Assembly: GCA_944376335.1 (NCBI GenBank) | Contig: CALWCH010000001.1 | Coordinates: forward strand, 62,001-126,000 | Direction of reading: 5' to 3' | DNA from: an uncultured Clostridia bacterium | GTDB taxonomy: Bacteria; Bacillota; Clostridia; Christensenellales; Borkfalkiaceae | DNA length: 64,000 bases | In this document: positions 24,585 to 36,521 of the stretch, piece by piece | Layout: the number at the start of each line of letters is the position of its first letter | Numbering within the stretch: position 1 is the first letter of the stretch | Program-made: the position numbers and the translations under genes | The notes under the pieces: model-generated | Seen by the model: only the letters and a program-made list of their open reading frames with translations | What the model was told of the DNA's origin: nothing | Databases searched by the model: none

Positions 24585-26633
24585 ATGAGCGAGCATTACG
24601 ACGCGGGGGACATCACCGTCCTCGAAGGGCTGGAAGCGGTGCGCCTGCGCCCGGGCATGTATATCGGCACCACGAGCTCCAAGGGGCTCCATCACATCTT
24701 ATGGGAGATCGTCGATAACGCCATCGACGAGGCCGCCAACGGCTATTGCGACCGCATCGACGTCACCCTGCATAAGGACGGCTCCGCCTCCGTGCGCGAC
24801 AACGGCCGCGGCATCCCGACGGACATCCACCCCAAGACCAAGGTCTCGGGCGTGCAGGTCGTCTTTACGCAGCTGCACGCGGGCGGCAAGTTCGATGAGC
24901 ACAACTATTCCTTCTCGGGCGGCCTGCACGGCGTGGGCGCCTCTGTTACCAACGCGCTCTCCAAATGGCTGAATGTGGAAGTGTGCCGCGACGGCTACGT
25001 CTGGCGCATGCAGTTCCATTCCTTCTACGACGCAAAGAAGAAGCGCTGGGAGTCGGGCATTCCCATAGCCCCCCTCGAAAAGACCAAGGAACGCACCAAA
25101 AAGCACGGCACCTTCGTGCACTTCCTGCCCGACGAGAACGTCTTTCCCGACCCCGCCTTCCAGCTCTCCGTCGTGCAGAATCGCTTGAGCGAGCTCGCCT
25201 TCCTCAACAAGGGGCTTTTGATCACCCTCACCGACGAGCGCGTGACGATGGCGGAGATGAAGGAGGGGGATGAGCCCGAACAGCTCGACTTGGCCGACGC
25301 GACGCAGCCCTATCACATCGAATACAAGTACGAAGGGGGCATCTCCGACTTCGTAAAGTCCCTCAACGAGGGCAAATCGGCGCTTTATTCAAAGCCCCTC
25401 TACTACAAGACGGAGGCGGACGGCGTCCTCGTGGAGTTCTCCATCCAGCACACGGGGGAGTTCACCGAGAATTTATTCTCCTTTGTCAACAATATCCCTA
25501 CGCCCGAGGGCGGCACGCATGAATCGGGCTTTCGAAGCGGCCTCACGCGCATGCTCAACGACTACGCGCGCGAAAATAAGCTCATCAAGGAGAAGGACGC
25601 CAACTTCCAGGGCGACGACTTCCGCGAGGGGCTCGCCGCCGTGCTCTCCGTCAAGCTCAAGAACGTCCAGTTCGAGGGCCAGACCAAGACGAAGCTCGGC
25701 AATTCCGAAGTGCGGCCCATCGTCGAGGCGGCCGTCGTCGAGGGCATGCGCTCTCTCGCGGCGCAGAGCGGCAACAAGAAGGCTTTTGAAGAGATCATCA
25801 AAAAGGCGCAGGGGGCGGCGCGCGTCCGCCTTGCGGCGCGCCAGGCAAAGGACACCGCCCGCGCCAAGAACAGCATCGATTCTCTGATGCTCGTCGGCAA
25901 GCTCGCCGCCTGCTCGGGCAGAAAGGCCGAGCAGAACGAGCTCTTCATCGTCGAGGGCGACTCGGCAGGGGGCACGGCAAAACAGGCGCGCGTGCGGCAA
26001 TTCCAGTCCATTCTGCCCCTCCGCGGCAAGCCCCTCAACGTCGAAAAGAAGCGGCTCGACCAGGTGCTTCAAAACGAAGAAATTCGCACGCTCATCTCCG
26101 CGCTCGGCGCGGGCGTGGGGAACGACTTCAACCTCGACAAGGCCAACTACCACAAGGTCATCATCCTCTCCGATGCCGACCAGGACGGCTTCCACATCCG
26201 CTGCATCCTTCTCACCTTCTTCTTCCGCTATATGCGCCCGCTCGTCAACGCGGGGTACGTCTACATCGGCATGCCGCCCCTCTATAAGGTGTATAAGCAG
26301 AACGGCTCCTTCGAGGAATACGCCTACGACGATAAAGAACTTCAAGAGAAGATCGAAAAGGCGGGCAAGGGGTACCTTATCCAGCGCTACAAGGGCCTCG
26401 GCGAGATGAGCGCCGAGCAGCTCTGGCAGACGACGATGGACCCTATGCGCCGCAATTTGACGCAGGTGACCATCGAGGACGCCGTCGCCGCCGAAAACAT
26501 GGTCACAACGCTCATGGGCGACCGCGTGGAGGGCAGAAAGCAGTTTTTGGCGCGCTACGCAAACTTCAACAAGGTAGATACCTTTATGGATAAAGTCAAG
26601 CTCAAGAAGGAGGGCGGCAATGCGGAAGAATGA
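24585..26633 (+). CDS. DNA topoisomerase (ATP-hydrolysing) subunit B, ParE/GyrB
   Basis: 682-aa ATPase subunit of a type II topoisomerase. The GHKL ATPase site shows [17 protein letters not shown] and [14 protein letters not shown]. The TOPRIM domain has [26 protein letters not shown] and [12 protein letters not shown], and the C-terminal signature is [13 protein letters not shown]. The overlap of 14 bp with the A subunit shows one operon. Away from dnaA-recF it is more likely topoisomerase IV (parE) than gyrase, but GyrB cannot be excluded because another copy would lie outside the window. Confidence 0.9.
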   Translation: MSEHYDAGDITVLEGLEAVRLRPGMYIGTTSSKGLHHILWEIVDNAIDEAANGYCDRIDVTLHKDGSASVRDNGRGIPTDIHPKTKVSGVQVVFTQLHAGGKFDEHNYSFSGGLHGVGASVTNALSKWLNVEVCRDGYVWRMQFHSFYDAKKKRWESGIPIAPLEKTKERTKKHGTFVHFLPDENVFPDPAFQLSVVQNRLSELAFLNKGLLITLTDERVTMAEMKEGDEPEQLDLADATQPYHIEYKYEGGISDFVKSLNEGKSALYSKPLYYKTEADGVLVEFSIQHTGEFTENLFSFVNNIPTPEGGTHESGFRSGLTRMLNDYARENKLIKEKDANFQGDDFREGLAAVLSVKLKNVQFEGQTKTKLGNSEVRPIVEAAVVEGMRSLAAQSGNKKAFEEIIKKAQGAARVRLAARQAKDTARAKNSIDSLMLVGKLAACSGRKAEQNELFIVEGDSAGGTAKQARVRQFQSILPLRGKPLNVEKKRLDQVLQNEEIRTLISALGAGVGNDFNLDKANYHKVIILSDADQDGFHIRCILLTFFFRYMRPLVNAGYVYIGMPPLYKVYKQNGSFEEYAYDDKELQEKIEKAGKGYLIQRYKGLGEMSAEQLWQTTMDPMRRNLTQVTIEDAVAAENMVTTLMGDRVEGRKQFLARYANFNKVDTFMDKVKLKKEGGNAEE

Positions 26634-29055
26634 GAAAAAGCAGGAAGAGCCCAAGGGCAGCTTATTTATTACGCCGCTCGAGGAAGTCTTGCCCTCCGCC
26701 ATGCTCCCGTATGCGGAGTTCGTCATCATGGACAGAGCCCTCCCCCGCGTGGAGGACGGCTTAAAGCCCGTCCAGCGGCGCATCTTATACACGATGTTCG
26801 AGATGGGGCTTCTCCCCGATAAGCCGCACAAGAAGTCTGCCCGCATCGTCGGCGACTGCATGGGCAAGTACCACCCGCACGGCGACAGCTCGGTCTACGA
26901 TGCGATGGTGCGCATGGCACAGGACTTCAACATGGGGCGCACGCTCGTCAACGGCCACGGCAACTTCGGCTCGGTGGACGGCGACCCCGCCGCCGCCATG
27001 CGCTATACGGAAGCCCGCCTCGAGCCCATCGCCCTCGAACTTTTAAGAGATTTATATAAGGACACCGTTCCCTTCTCGCTCAACTTCGACGACTCCCTAA
27101 AGGAGCCCGACATGCTCCCCGGGCGCTTTCCCAATCTGCTTGTCAACGGCGCGTCGGGCATCGCCGTGGGGCTCGCCACCAACATCCCCCCGCACAACTT
27201 GGGGGAGTGCATCGACGCCGTCGTCGCGTATATCGATAAGCCGACGATCAAGCTCGAAGAGCTCATGAAAAAGCTCCCCGCGCCCGACTTCCCCACGGGC
27301 GGCTTCATCATCAAGGGGGAGCTCGAACAGGCATATAGGACGGGCAAGGGCAAAATTACCCTCCGCGCCAAGACGCGCATGGAGCCCGGCGAAGGGGACA
27401 GGAAGCTTCTCGTCATCAGCGAACTTCCCTATCAGGTGAATAAGGCGAATCTTCTTCGCCGCATCGCAGAGCTCAGAGAGGAAAAGAAGGAGGAATTTGC
27501 CTTCGTCACGGGCGTTCGCGACGAGAGCGACCGCGTGGGCATGCGCGCCGTTGTCGAGCTCAAGGGCGACTGCGATGTGGAAGCCGCCATGAAGAAGCTC
27601 TTCAAATACACCGACCTCGAGACGACCTTCGGCATCAACATGGTCGCGATCGCGGGCGGCAAGCCCATGCTCATGGGGCTATTGGAGATCGTCCGCTACT
27701 ACGTCGAATACCAGCGCGAAGTCGTCCTCCGCCGCACCAAATTCGATTTAAACCAGGCGAAGGAGCGCTGCCACATCTTGGAGGGCCTCATCATCGCCGT
27801 GCGCAACATCGACGAGGTGATCAAGATCATCAAGAACGCTGAATCGACCGCGGACGCACGCGATAAACTGAGAAAGCGCTTCGAGCTCTCCGAGCGTCAG
27901 GCACAGGCCATTCTCGACTTGCGCCTCGCCCGCCTCACCAAGCTCGAAGTCTTTAAGCTCGAGGAAGAGCTCAAGCAGCTCAAGGAGCTCATCAAAAAGC
28001 TCACCGCCATCGTGGGGAGCAAGCAAAAGCAGCTCGAAGTCGTCAAAGAGGAGATCCTTGAAATCAAGAAGGCGTATCCCTCGCCCCGCCGCTCCGTGCT
28101 CGTGGAGACGGCGGAGGACGCAGGCCCCGTCCGCGCCGACGTGCGCGCGCCCGGCGTCGAGAGCTTCCTCTGCATCTCGTACGACGGCATGCTCAAGTGC
28201 GTCACCGAGAAGAACTTCTCCGCGTCCAATAAGGACTTATCGCCAAAGACCAAGCCCAACAACATCATCAAGGAGAAGCTCTCCATCATGTCCGACTGCG
28301 ATGTCTGGGTGTTCTCCGACCGCGGCAACTGCTACCGCCTGCGCCCCGAGCAGGCCGCCTGCCGCCTCACGGAGGGGGGCTATCCGCTTGCCGACCTCTT
28401 CGAGGACGCCGTCGAGGGCGAACTTCCCGTCGCGCTCTTCCCCGCCGACACGAGCGAGGGCGACGCGCTCTTCTACACGGTGCGCGGCATGATCAAGCGC
28501 ACGGCGTGGAGCGAGTACAACGTCGGCAAGCCTGTCTTTCAGGCCATCCGCCTTGCGGAGGGGGATAAGGTGCTCTCCGTCGAGACGGATACGGGGGATA
28601 AGGAGGAGACCATCTTCTTTGTCACCAAAAAGGGCATGTGCCTGAACGCCAAAAAGGACGATATCCCTTCGCAGGGGCGCATCGCGGGCGGCGTCAAGGG
28701 CATCAACCTCAACGAGGGCGACGAAGTTATCTTCGCCTCTCAGATCGACGGCGAGGGCGAAGTCGTCGTCGCCATCACGGGCGGGCGCATCAAGCGCATC
28801 ATCGTCGCTCAAGTCGACCCGCTCCCCCGCTACCGCAAGGGCATCCAAATCGCCGTCTTAAAGGAGGGCGAAGAGGTGCTGTTCGCAAGCTACGTCACCA
28901 TTCCCTATATGCTGGGGCTCGTGCTCGAGGACGGCATCACTTCCATTTCCACCGAGGATGTGCCCATCGACGCCACGGGCACACGCGGCCGCGTCAACAA
29001 GGCGTACGCCTCGCTCTCCGCCGTCTATGCAGCGAAGTATCTGAAAGGGGAATGA
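26620..29055 (+). CDS. DNA topoisomerase (ATP-hydrolysing) subunit A, ParC/GyrA
   Basis: 811-aa breakage-reunion subunit. The quinolone-resistance region reads [20 protein letters not shown] with the sensitive-type Ser and Asp. The catalytic tyrosine is in [13 protein letters not shown] coiled-coil gate follows (about 380-480), then a C-terminal beta-pinwheel. That domain has [13 protein letters not shown], a degenerate relative of the GyrA box and nearer to ParC-type enzymes, but not decisive. AAGGAGG inside the upstream gene supports ATG 26620. Two GC palindromes follow its stop. Confidence 0.9.
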   Translation: MRKNEKKQEEPKGSLFITPLEEVLPSAMLPYAEFVIMDRALPRVEDGLKPVQRRILYTMFEMGLLPDKPHKKSARIVGDCMGKYHPHGDSSVYDAMVRMAQDFNMGRTLVNGHGNFGSVDGDPAAAMRYTEARLEPIALELLRDLYKDTVPFSLNFDDSLKEPDMLPGRFPNLLVNGASGIAVGLATNIPPHNLGECIDAVVAYIDKPTIKLEELMKKLPAPDFPTGGFIIKGELEQAYRTGKGKITLRAKTRMEPGEGDRKLLVISELPYQVNKANLLRRIAELREEKKEEFAFVTGVRDESDRVGMRAVVELKGDCDVEAAMKKLFKYTDLETTFGINMVAIAGGKPMLMGLLEIVRYYVEYQREVVLRRTKFDLNQAKERCHILEGLIIAVRNIDEVIKIIKNAESTADARDKLRKRFELSERQAQAILDLRLARLTKLEVFKLEEELKQLKELIKKLTAIVGSKQKQLEVVKEEILEIKKAYPSPRRSVLVETAEDAGPVRADVRAPGVESFLCISYDGMLKCVTEKNFSASNKDLSPKTKPNNIIKEKLSIMSDCDVWVFSDRGNCYRLRPEQAACRLTEGGYPLADLFEDAVEGELPVALFPADTSEGDALFYTVRGMIKRTAWSEYNVGKPVFQAIRLAEGDKVLSVETDTGDKEETIFFVTKKGMCLNAKKDDIPSQGRIAGGVKGINLNEGDEVIFASQIDGEGEVVVAITGGRIKRIIVAQVDPLPRYRKGIQIAVLKEGEEVLFASYVTIPYMLGLVLEDGITSISTEDVPIDATGTRGRVNKAYASLSAVYAAKYLKGE

Positions 29056-29074
29056 TCGTTTTGAATAACGAAGA

Positions 29075-29146
29075 AGCCGCGCGGCGCGCCGAATGGCGCG
29101 CCGCGCGGCTAAAATTTTAGGCCGCCGTGCAAGTCGCACGGCGGCC
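29075..29146. terminator. Back-to-back GC palindromes between convergent operons
   Basis: First: AGCCGCGCGGCGCGCC with its complement (29075-29090/29095-29110), 16 bp, GAAT loop. Second: GGCCGCCGTGC / GCACGGCGGCC (29120-29130/29136-29146), 11 bp. The central TAAAATTTTA gives each a short A/T-rich tail outward from its own operon, so they could terminate topoisomerase (+) and gpmI (-) transcripts. Confidence 0.65.
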
Positions 29147-29162
29147 TTCCGCTTGAAAAAAG

Positions 29163-30719
29163 TTACTTTTCAATGAGGCTCTTGCCCGTCATCTCGGCGG
29201 GGATGGGCATGCCCATCACTTCCAAAAGGGTGGGGGCAAGGTCTGCAAGGATGCCGTCCTTTCTCAGCGTCGCGCCCTTGTACTTCTCGGAGACGAGAAT
29301 GACGGGCACGGGGTTGGTCGTGTGCGCCGTAAAGGGCGAACCGTCGGCATCCAGCATCTTGTCGGCATTGCCGTGGTCTGCCGTCACGAGCGCGCTGCCG
29401 CCCATCGAGAGGATCTTGTCGCAGATCTTCTTCACGCACTCATCCACCGTATGCACGGCCTTGACCGCCGCGGGGATGACGCCCGTGTGCCCGACCATAT
29501 CGCAGTTGGCGAAGTTCAAGATCATCACGTCGAACTCGCCCGAATCGAGCTCCTTGAGCGCGCGCGCCGTCACTTCGGGCGCCGACATCTCGGGCTGCAA
29601 GTCATACGTCGCGACCTTGGGGGAGTTGATGAGCACGCGCACTTCGTCCTTGTTGGGCTCTTCCACGCCGCCGTTGAAGAAGAAGGTGACGTGCGCGTAC
29701 TTCTCCGTCTCGGCGATGCGCAGCTGCTTCTTGCCCATCTTGGCAAGATACTCGCCCAGCGTGTTGTGGAGGCTCTGCTTGGGGAAGGCGATCTCCACGT
29801 TCTTGTATTCCGCGTCATACACGGTGAAGCACACATATTCGGGGTGCAAAAAGCCCGTCTTGCGCTCAAACACGTTGCCCTTGGGCACGACGAAGGGATC
29901 CTGCGAGAAGGCGCGGGTGATCTCGCGCGCTCTGTCGGGGCGGAAGTTGAAGAAGATGATGGAATCGCCCTCCTTTACAAGCGCCACGGGCTTGCCGTTC
30001 TCCACGATGTTGGTGGGGAGCACGAACTCATCCGTCACGCCGCCCGCATAGGAAGCACGCAGCGCATTCGCCGCATTCTCTGCCTGAATGCCGTTGCCGA
30101 TCGTGAGCATATCATACGCCTTCTCGATGCGGTCCCAGTTGTTGTCACGGTCCATTGCATAGTATCTGCCGCAGACAGAAGCGATCTTGCCGTAGCCCAG
30201 CTTATCCATCTCCGCCTGCAGTTCCTCCGCAAAGCCTGCGCCCGAGGTGGGGGAGACGTCTCTGCCGTCCATAAAGCAGTGCACATAGGTGTTGGGCACG
30301 CCGCGCCGCTTTGCCATCTCGAGAAGGGCAAAGAGGTGGGTGATGTGGCTGTGCACGCCGCCGTCCGACAAGAGGCCCCACAGGTGCAGCTGCTTGCCAT
30401 TATTCTTGGCGCTGTCCATCGCCTTGATGAGGGCGGGGTTTTCAAAGAATTCGCCGTCCTCGATCTCCTTGGTGATCTTGGTGAGATCCTGATAGACGAT
30501 GCGCCCCGCGCCCATGTTGAGGTGGCCGACTTCCGAGTTGCCCATCTGTCCGTCGGGCAGGCCGACCGAGCGCCCGCTCGCACCCAGCGTCGCGGAGGGG
30601 TAAGTTTTTTCTAATTCGTTTACGTTCTTGCTGCCGTCCATCGCAATGGCGTTGCCGTTTTGGTCGGGGTTGAGCCCGTACCCGTCCATAATGATGATGG
30701 CATAGGGGATCTTTTTCAT
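29163..30719 (-). CDS. gpmI: 2,3-bisphosphoglycerate-independent phosphoglycerate mutase
   Basis: Interconverts 3- and 2-phosphoglycerate in glycolysis using two Mn ions. 518 aa from ATG 30719 (MKKIPYAIIIMDGYG). The catalytic serine is in MGNSEVGHLNMGAGRIVYQDL. Metal-site segments include FANCDMVGHTG, ALVTADHGNAD and FTAHTTNPVP. A longer frame to 30764 runs into tpiA and is not needed. Third gene of pgk-tpiA-gpmI, 16 bp after tpiA, so co-transcribed. Confidence 0.96.
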   Translation of the reverse strand: MKKIPYAIIIMDGYGLNPDQNGNAIAMDGSKNVNELEKTYPSATLGASGRSVGLPDGQMGNSEVGHLNMGAGRIVYQDLTKITKEIEDGEFFENPALIKAMDSAKNNGKQLHLWGLLSDGGVHSHITHLFALLEMAKRRGVPNTYVHCFMDGRDVSPTSGAGFAEELQAEMDKLGYGKIASVCGRYYAMDRDNNWDRIEKAYDMLTIGNGIQAENAANALRASYAGGVTDEFVLPTNIVENGKPVALVKEGDSIIFFNFRPDRAREITRAFSQDPFVVPKGNVFERKTGFLHPEYVCFTVYDAEYKNVEIAFPKQSLHNTLGEYLAKMGKKQLRIAETEKYAHVTFFFNGGVEEPNKDEVRVLINSPKVATYDLQPEMSAPEVTARALKELDSGEFDVMILNFANCDMVGHTGVIPAAVKAVHTVDECVKKICDKILSMGGSALVTADHGNADKMLDADGSPFTAHTTNPVPVILVSEKYKGATLRKDGILADLAPTLLEVMGMPIPAEMTGKSLIEK

Positions 30720-30735
30720 AGCTGCTCCTAAAAAC

Positions 30736-31482
30736 TTACTTGTCGAAGTTGACGATGGCGGCAAAGTCGTTGGGCTTTAAGGAAGCGCCGCCGATGAGCC
30801 CGCCGTCGATCTCGGGCATCGCCATGAGTTCCTTGCAGTTGCCTGCGTTCATCGAGCCGCCGTACTGAATGCGCACCTTCTCCGCGCACTTGGGGCAGAA
30901 CTTCTCTGCAAGCTGCTTGCGGATATAGCCGATCGTCTCGTTGGCCTGCTCGGCGGTCGCCGTCCTGCCCGTGCCGATCGCCCAGACGGGCTCATACGCG
31001 ATGACGATCTTGGTGAGGTCCTCAATGTCCTTAAGGCCGTTCTCGATCTGGCGCGCAAGCACTGCTTCGGTCTTGCCCGTCTCGCGCTCCTCGAGCGTCT
31101 CGCCGATGCACACGATGGGGGTGAGTCCCGCTTCGATGGCTGCAAGCGTGCGCTTGTTCACCGTCTCATCCGTCTCGCCGAAGTACTGCCGTCTCTCGCT
31201 GTGCCCGATGATGACGTAGGTGACGCCGTATTCCTTGAGCATGTCGGCAGAAATTTCGCCCGTATAGGCGCCCTTCTTGGCAAAGTGGACGTTCTGCGCG
31301 CCGAGGGCGATGTTGCTGCCCTTGAGCGCCTCGGCTGCCGCGGGGATGTCGATGGCGGGCACGCATACGGCAACGTCGCAGTTTGCATCCTGAACGAGCG
31401 GCTTCAATGCCTCGATGAGAGCGACGCCCTCGCTTGCGGTGTTGTTCATCTTCCAGTTGCCTGCAATAATGGGTCTGCGCAT
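30736..31482 (-). CDS. tpiA: Triosephosphate isomerase
   Basis: Interconverts DHAP and glyceraldehyde-3-phosphate. 248-aa TIM barrel with all catalytic elements: the lysine in GNWKMN, the histidine in IGHSERRQ, the glutamate in AYEPVWAIGTGR and the phosphate loop YGGSMNAGN followed by GGLIGGASL. AAAGGAG lies upstream of ATG 31482. A hairpin with a T-run in the gap to pgk may lower its expression relative to pgk. Confidence 0.97.
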   Translation of the reverse strand: MRRPIIAGNWKMNNTASEGVALIEALKPLVQDANCDVAVCVPAIDIPAAAEALKGSNIALGAQNVHFAKKGAYTGEISADMLKEYGVTYVIIGHSERRQYFGETDETVNKRTLAAIEAGLTPIVCIGETLEERETGKTEAVLARQIENGLKDIEDLTKIVIAYEPVWAIGTGRTATAEQANETIGYIRKQLAEKFCPKCAEKVRIQYGGSMNAGNCKELMAMPEIDGGLIGGASLKPNDFAAIVNFDK

Positions 31483-31511
31483 AAATATAACTCCTTTCCT
31501 ATGATTTTTTC

Positions 31512-31542
31512 AAAAAAATCTGCGGGACGCACCGCCCCGCAG
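31512..31542 (-). terminator. Intrinsic terminator or attenuator between pgk and tpiA
   Basis: Minus strand: CTGCGGG / CCCGCAG stem (31542-31520) followed by ATTTTTTT (31519-31512). It lies between the pgk stop and tpiA, so part of the pgk transcript should end here. Confidence 0.75.
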
Positions 31543-31553
31543 GTTGCTTTCTG

Positions 31554-32876
<1,323 letters not shown>

Positions 32877-32921
32877 AGAAAAATCGCTCCTTATCTTGGT
32901 ATGGTTTTATTCACCTTGTTT

Positions 32922-32950
32922 ATAATAGAACTTTTTTTTGCGTTTGTCAA
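32922..32950 (-). promoter_or_regulatory. Sigma-A promoter of pgk-tpiA-gpmI
   Basis: Minus strand TTGACA (32950-32945), 17-bp spacer, TATTAT (32927-32922). Confidence 0.88.
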
Positions 32951-33032
32951 GGGCATAGAGCCGACTTGTTTGAAAATATGCGAAAAAAGGGCGTCAAGCG
33001 GGGAAAATCTTATCAAATTCCCCCGCAAACGT

Positions 33033-33061
33033 TTGACAAAGGGGAAATTGTCTGTTAAAAT
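33033..33061 (+). promoter_or_regulatory. Sigma-A promoter of the str operon
   Basis: TTGACA (33033-33038), 17-bp spacer, TAAAAT (33056-33061). A leader of about 128 nt precedes rpsL. Confidence 0.85.
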
Positions 33062-33161
33062 GACGGTTGCCCGCCAGAGTTTGGCGCTCTTTTTGCGTGC
33101 AGACGAAAGCGGCACCCTTCGTTTTCTTCGGGCATTGCTCCGCACGGGGCTGTCCGCGAGG

Positions 33162-33609
33162 AATATTCCGAAATACTTAAAAAGGAGGTAAACCCATGCC
33201 CACGATCAATCAGCTCATCAAGAAGGGGAGAGAGAGCGAGGCGCATAAGTCTAAGTGCCCCATTCTCGACAAGTGCCCTCAGAAGCGCGGCGTCTGCCTT
33301 TCGGTCACGACGACTTCCCCCAAGAAGCCCAACTCGGCACTGAGAAAGATCGCAAGAGTGAGACTCACCAACAAGCAGGAAGGTACCGTGTACATTCCCG
33401 GTGAGGGCCACAACCTGCAGGAGCACAGCTCCGTGCTCATCCGCGGCGGAAGAGTCAAGGATCTTCCCGGCGTCCGCTATCACATCGTGCGCGGTGCGCT
33501 CGATACGGCAGGCGTTGCGAAGCGCAAGCAGTCGCGCAGCAAGTACGGCGCTAAGCGCCCCAAGTAAGCTTTTTCAAGCACCAAGTTCACCTACTTATTT
33601 CGGAATATT
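33162..33609 (+). repeat. 14-bp inverted repeat flanking rpsL
   Basis: AATATTCCGAAATA (33162-33175) in the 5' leader and its exact complement TATTTCGGAATATT (33596-33609) in the rpsL-rpsG gap. Each half is also partly self-complementary around CCGA/TCGG. The span listed covers both arms and rpsL. Confidence 0.6.
33196..33567 (+). CDS. rpsL: 30S ribosomal protein S12
   Basis: Decoding-centre protein, 123 aa, short form. Signature [19 protein letters not shown] contains the lysine that is mutated in streptomycin resistance (wild type here), and [11 protein letters not shown] is the second conserved loop. AAAAGGAGG precedes ATG 33196. First gene of the str operon. Confidence 0.98.
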   Translation: MPTINQLIKKGRESEAHKSKCPILDKCPQKRGVCLSVTTTSPKKPNSALRKIARVRLTNKQEGTVYIPGEGHNLQEHSSVLIRGGRVKDLPGVRYHIVRGALDTAGVAKRKQSRSKYGAKRPK

Positions 33610-33625
33610 TGCCCGATCAAGTAGG
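33590..33625 (+). promoter_or_regulatory. Intercistronic hairpin between rpsL and rpsG
   Basis: CCTACTT (33590-33596) pairs with AAGTAGG (33619-33625) around an inner TTTCGGAA element. In E. coli, S7 binds the S12-S7 gap to repress its own synthesis; this stem is in the corresponding place. Equivalence is inferred only from position. The 180-bp gap contains no other gene. Confidence 0.4.
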
Positions 33626-33747
33626 CAGTATTCCCCATCGGGGGAGAAGGATCGCTACCGCAATGCGGCAAGCGACAGCCTAACAAAAGGGCGGCAGGAA
33701 ATGCCCCCGCGGAACACCGCATCAACATTCAAAAGGAGGATAAAACA

Positions 33748-34218
33748 ATGCCCAGAAGAGGGAGAGTTCCCAAAAGAGATATTCTTCCCGATCCCGTGTA
33801 CGGCAGCAAGGTCGTCGCGAAGCTCATCAATCAGGTGATGCTCGACGGCGAGAAGAGCGTTGCCCAGAGGATCGTCTATGACGCATTCTCGTTCATGGGT
33901 GAGAAGCTGAACATGGATCCCATGGAGATCTTCAAGCAGGCGCTTGCAAACTGCACCCCCGTCGTGGAGGTCAAGGCAAGAAGAGTGGGCGGCGCCAACT
34001 ATCAGGTCCCCGTCGAGATCAGACCCGAACGCCGTCAGACGCTCGCGATCCGCTGGATCGTCCTCAACACGAGGAAGAGAAGCGAGCGCGAGATGAGCAA
34101 GAAGCTCGCAGCAGAGCTCATGGACGCCTACAACAACACGGGCGGTTCGGTGAAGAAGAAGGAAGAAATGCACAGGATGGCGGAAGCCAACAAGGCATTT
34201 GCTCACTTCAGATTCTAA
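33748..34218 (+). CDS. rpsG: 30S ribosomal protein S7
   Basis: Primary 16S rRNA-binding protein of the 30S head, 156 aa. Typical start [20 protein letters not shown]; conserved [23 protein letters not shown] segment ([15 protein letters not shown]) and C-terminal [28 protein letters not shown] precedes the start. fusA follows after 9 bp. Confidence 0.98.
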   Translation: MPRRGRVPKRDILPDPVYGSKVVAKLINQVMLDGEKSVAQRIVYDAFSFMGEKLNMDPMEIFKQALANCTPVVEVKARRVGGANYQVPVEIRPERRQTLAIRWIVLNTRKRSEREMSKKLAAELMDAYNNTGGSVKKKEEMHRMAEANKAFAHFRF

Positions 34219-34227
34219 GGAGTTACC

Positions 34228-36312
34228 ATGCCGAGAGAATACGACTTACAGCATACGAGAAACTTCGGTATCATGGCGCACATCGACGCCGGCAAGACCA
34301 CCACGACCGAGCGTATCCTGTTCTACACGGGCAAGACGCACAAGCTCGGCGAGGTGCATGAAGGCGCTGCGACCATGGACTGGATGGTCCAGGAGCAGGA
34401 GCGCGGCATCACCATCACGTCCGCCGCGACGACCTGTATCTGGAAGGGCCACCGCTTCAACATCATCGATACCCCCGGCCACGTCGACTTCACCGTCGAA
34501 GTCGAGCGTTCGCTGCGCGTCCTGGACGGCGCCGTCGCGACGTTCTGCGCAAAGGGCGGCGTCGAGCCCCAGTCCGAGACGGTGTGGCGCCAGGCGGACA
34601 AGTATCACGTCCCCCGCATCGCATACGTCAACAAGATGGACATCAACGGCGCAGACTTCTTCCGCGTCGAGAGGATGCTCCGCGAGCGCCTCGGCGCAAA
34701 CCCCGTGCCCGTGGAACTTCCCATCGGCAAGGAGGATACCTTCCGCGGCATCATCGACCTCATCCGCATGCAGGCGGAGATCTATTATGACGACCTCGGC
34801 AAGGACTTCCGCAAGGAGCCCATCCCCGAAGACATGATGGACATCGCCAACGAGTACCGCGCAAAGCTCGTCGAAGAGGCGGCATCCGCCAATGATGAGC
34901 TCATGGAGAAGTTCTTCGAGGCGGGCGATCTCACGGAAGAGGAGATCATCGCGGGCCTCCGCGAGCGCTGCCTCAAGACGGAAGCCATCCCCATGCTCTG
35001 CGGTTCGTCCTACAAGAACAAGGGCGTGCAGTTCCTGCTCGACTCCGTCGTCGCCTTCCTTCCCAGCCCTCTCGACGTCGACCACGTCAAGGGCGTCAAC
35101 CCCGACACGGGCGAAGAGGAGGAGAGAAGGACTTCGGATGACGAGCCTTTCGCAGGCCTTGCGTTCAAGATCGCGACCGACCCCTTCGTCGGTTCCCTCG
35201 CATACTTCCGCGCTTACTCCGGCGTGCTCGAAGCGGGTTCGTACTGCTACAACTCCACCAAGGGCAAGAAGGAGCGCGTCGGGCGTCTCGTCCAGATGCA
35301 CGCGAACGAGAGAAAGGATATCGACTGCATCTATTCGGGCGATATCTGCGCCATCGTCGGCCTCAAGAACACGACGACGGGCGATACGCTCTGCGATGAG
35401 AAGCACCCCATCATCCTCGAGAAGATGGAATTCCCCGAGCCCGTCATCCAGCTCTCCCTCGAGCCCAAGACCAAGGCAGGCCAGGAGAAGATGACGCTCG
35501 CGCTCATCAAGCTCGCGGAAGAGGATCCCACCTTCAAGACCTACACCGATCACGAGACGGGCCAGACCATCATCGCCGGCATGGGCGAGCTGCACCTCGA
35601 CATCATCGTCGACAGACTTCTGCGCGAGTTCCACGTCGAGTGCAACGTCGGTGCGCCTCAGGTCGCTTACCGCGAGACCATCAAAAGAGCTGTGGATGCC
35701 GAAGGCATGTACAAGCGTCAGTCGGGCGGTAAGGGCCAGTACGGTCACTGCAAGATCCACCTCATCCCTCAGGAACCCGGCAAGGGTTACGAGTTCGAAG
35801 ACCTCACCGTGGGCGGCTCCATTCCCAAGGAGTACATCCCCGCGATCGACAAGGGCATCCAGGAGGCAGCCAAGAACGGCTTCCTTGCGGGATACGAAGT
35901 CGTCGATTTCAAAGTGCAGGTCTATGACGGCAGCTACCACGAAGTCGACTCGTCCGAAATGGCGTTCAAGATCGCAGGTTCGATGGCGTTCAAGGACGGT
36001 ATGGAGAAGGCGGGCGCAGTGCTCCTCGAGCCCATCATGAAGGTGGAGATCGTCACGCCCGAAGATTACTTCGGTGACCTCATGGGCAACGTCTCTTCCC
36101 GCCGCGGTACCATCATCGGCACCGACGACAGGAACGGCGCGAAGATCATCGACGCGGAAGTCCCGCTTGCCGAGATGTTCGGTTATGCGACGGAGCTTCG
36201 TTCGCGCACTCAGGGCAGAGGCCAGTTCACCATGCAGTTCGACCACTACAACGAAGTGCCGAAGAGCATTTCGGAGAAGATCATCACCTCCCGCGCGAAG
36301 AAAGCGGAGTAA
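34228..36312 (+). CDS. fusA: Elongation factor G
   Basis: Ribosomal translocase GTPase, 694 aa. G1 [13 protein letters not shown], switch [14 protein letters not shown]3 DTPGHVDF, G4 NKMD. Domain IV includes [14 protein letters not shown]. Full length. AAGGAG lies before ATG 34228. Distinct from the TetM-like paralogue at 47962. Codon choice is noticeably tidier here and in tuf, as expected for highly expressed genes. Confidence 0.98.
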   Translation: MPREYDLQHTRNFGIMAHIDAGKTTTTERILFYTGKTHKLGEVHEGAATMDWMVQEQERGITITSAATTCIWKGHRFNIIDTPGHVDFTVEVERSLRVLDGAVATFCAKGGVEPQSETVWRQADKYHVPRIAYVNKMDINGADFFRVERMLRERLGANPVPVELPIGKEDTFRGIIDLIRMQAEIYYDDLGKDFRKEPIPEDMMDIANEYRAKLVEEAASANDELMEKFFEAGDLTEEEIIAGLRERCLKTEAIPMLCGSSYKNKGVQFLLDSVVAFLPSPLDVDHVKGVNPDTGEEEERRTSDDEPFAGLAFKIATDPFVGSLAYFRAYSGVLEAGSYCYNSTKGKKERVGRLVQMHANERKDIDCIYSGDICAIVGLKNTTTGDTLCDEKHPIILEKMEFPEPVIQLSLEPKTKAGQEKMTLALIKLAEEDPTFKTYTDHETGQTIIAGMGELHLDIIVDRLLREFHVECNVGAPQVAYRETIKRAVDAEGMYKRQSGGKGQYGHCKIHLIPQEPGKGYEFEDLTVGGSIPKEYIPAIDKGIQEAAKNGFLAGYEVVDFKVQVYDGSYHEVDSSEMAFKIAGSMAFKDGMEKAGAVLLEPIMKVEIVTPEDYFGDLMGNVSSRRGTIIGTDDRNGAKIIDAEVPLAEMFGYATELRSRTQGRGQFTMQFDHYNEVPKSISEKIITSRAKKAE

Positions 36313-36379
36313 GAGGGGAGATTTTCACCGCGAAAGCCTGAATTTGAGGAAAATTTGCGAAAATTCTTGGGTAAAGTAA

Positions 36380-36408
36380 TTGCATATTTCCTCGTTTTGG
36401 GTTATAAT
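36380..36408 (+). promoter_or_regulatory. Sigma-A promoter of tuf
   Basis: TTGCAT (36380-36385), 17-bp spacer, TATAAT (36403-36408). The leader of about 105 nt contains a TTCCGGT/ACCGGAA hairpin with a GGAT loop and a weaker CAGCT/AGCTG stem upstream. tuf can therefore be expressed apart from fusA. Confidence 0.88.
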
Positions 36409-36521
36409 AGTAGGCGGTAAGCCGAGATCAGCTTATATCATATTGTTTGATAGATAGCTGCGATTCCGGTGGATACCGGAAAAAGTTATCAAAATTATAA
36501 AAAAATCGGAGGAATTTCAAA

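Noticed and set aside
24538..24588. 16-codon frame from ATG 24538 overlapping the ParE/GyrB start
   Set aside because: The ATG lies only 4 nt after the -10 box, upstream of the likely transcription start, and codon content is unremarkable.
34246..36246. 666-codon open frame antisense to fusA
   Set aside because: A by-product of strong GC-rich codon bias in fusA; no ribosome site, and the translation is low-complexity Leu/Val/Asp. The same applies to long antisense frames over dnaG, parE, pgk and rarA.
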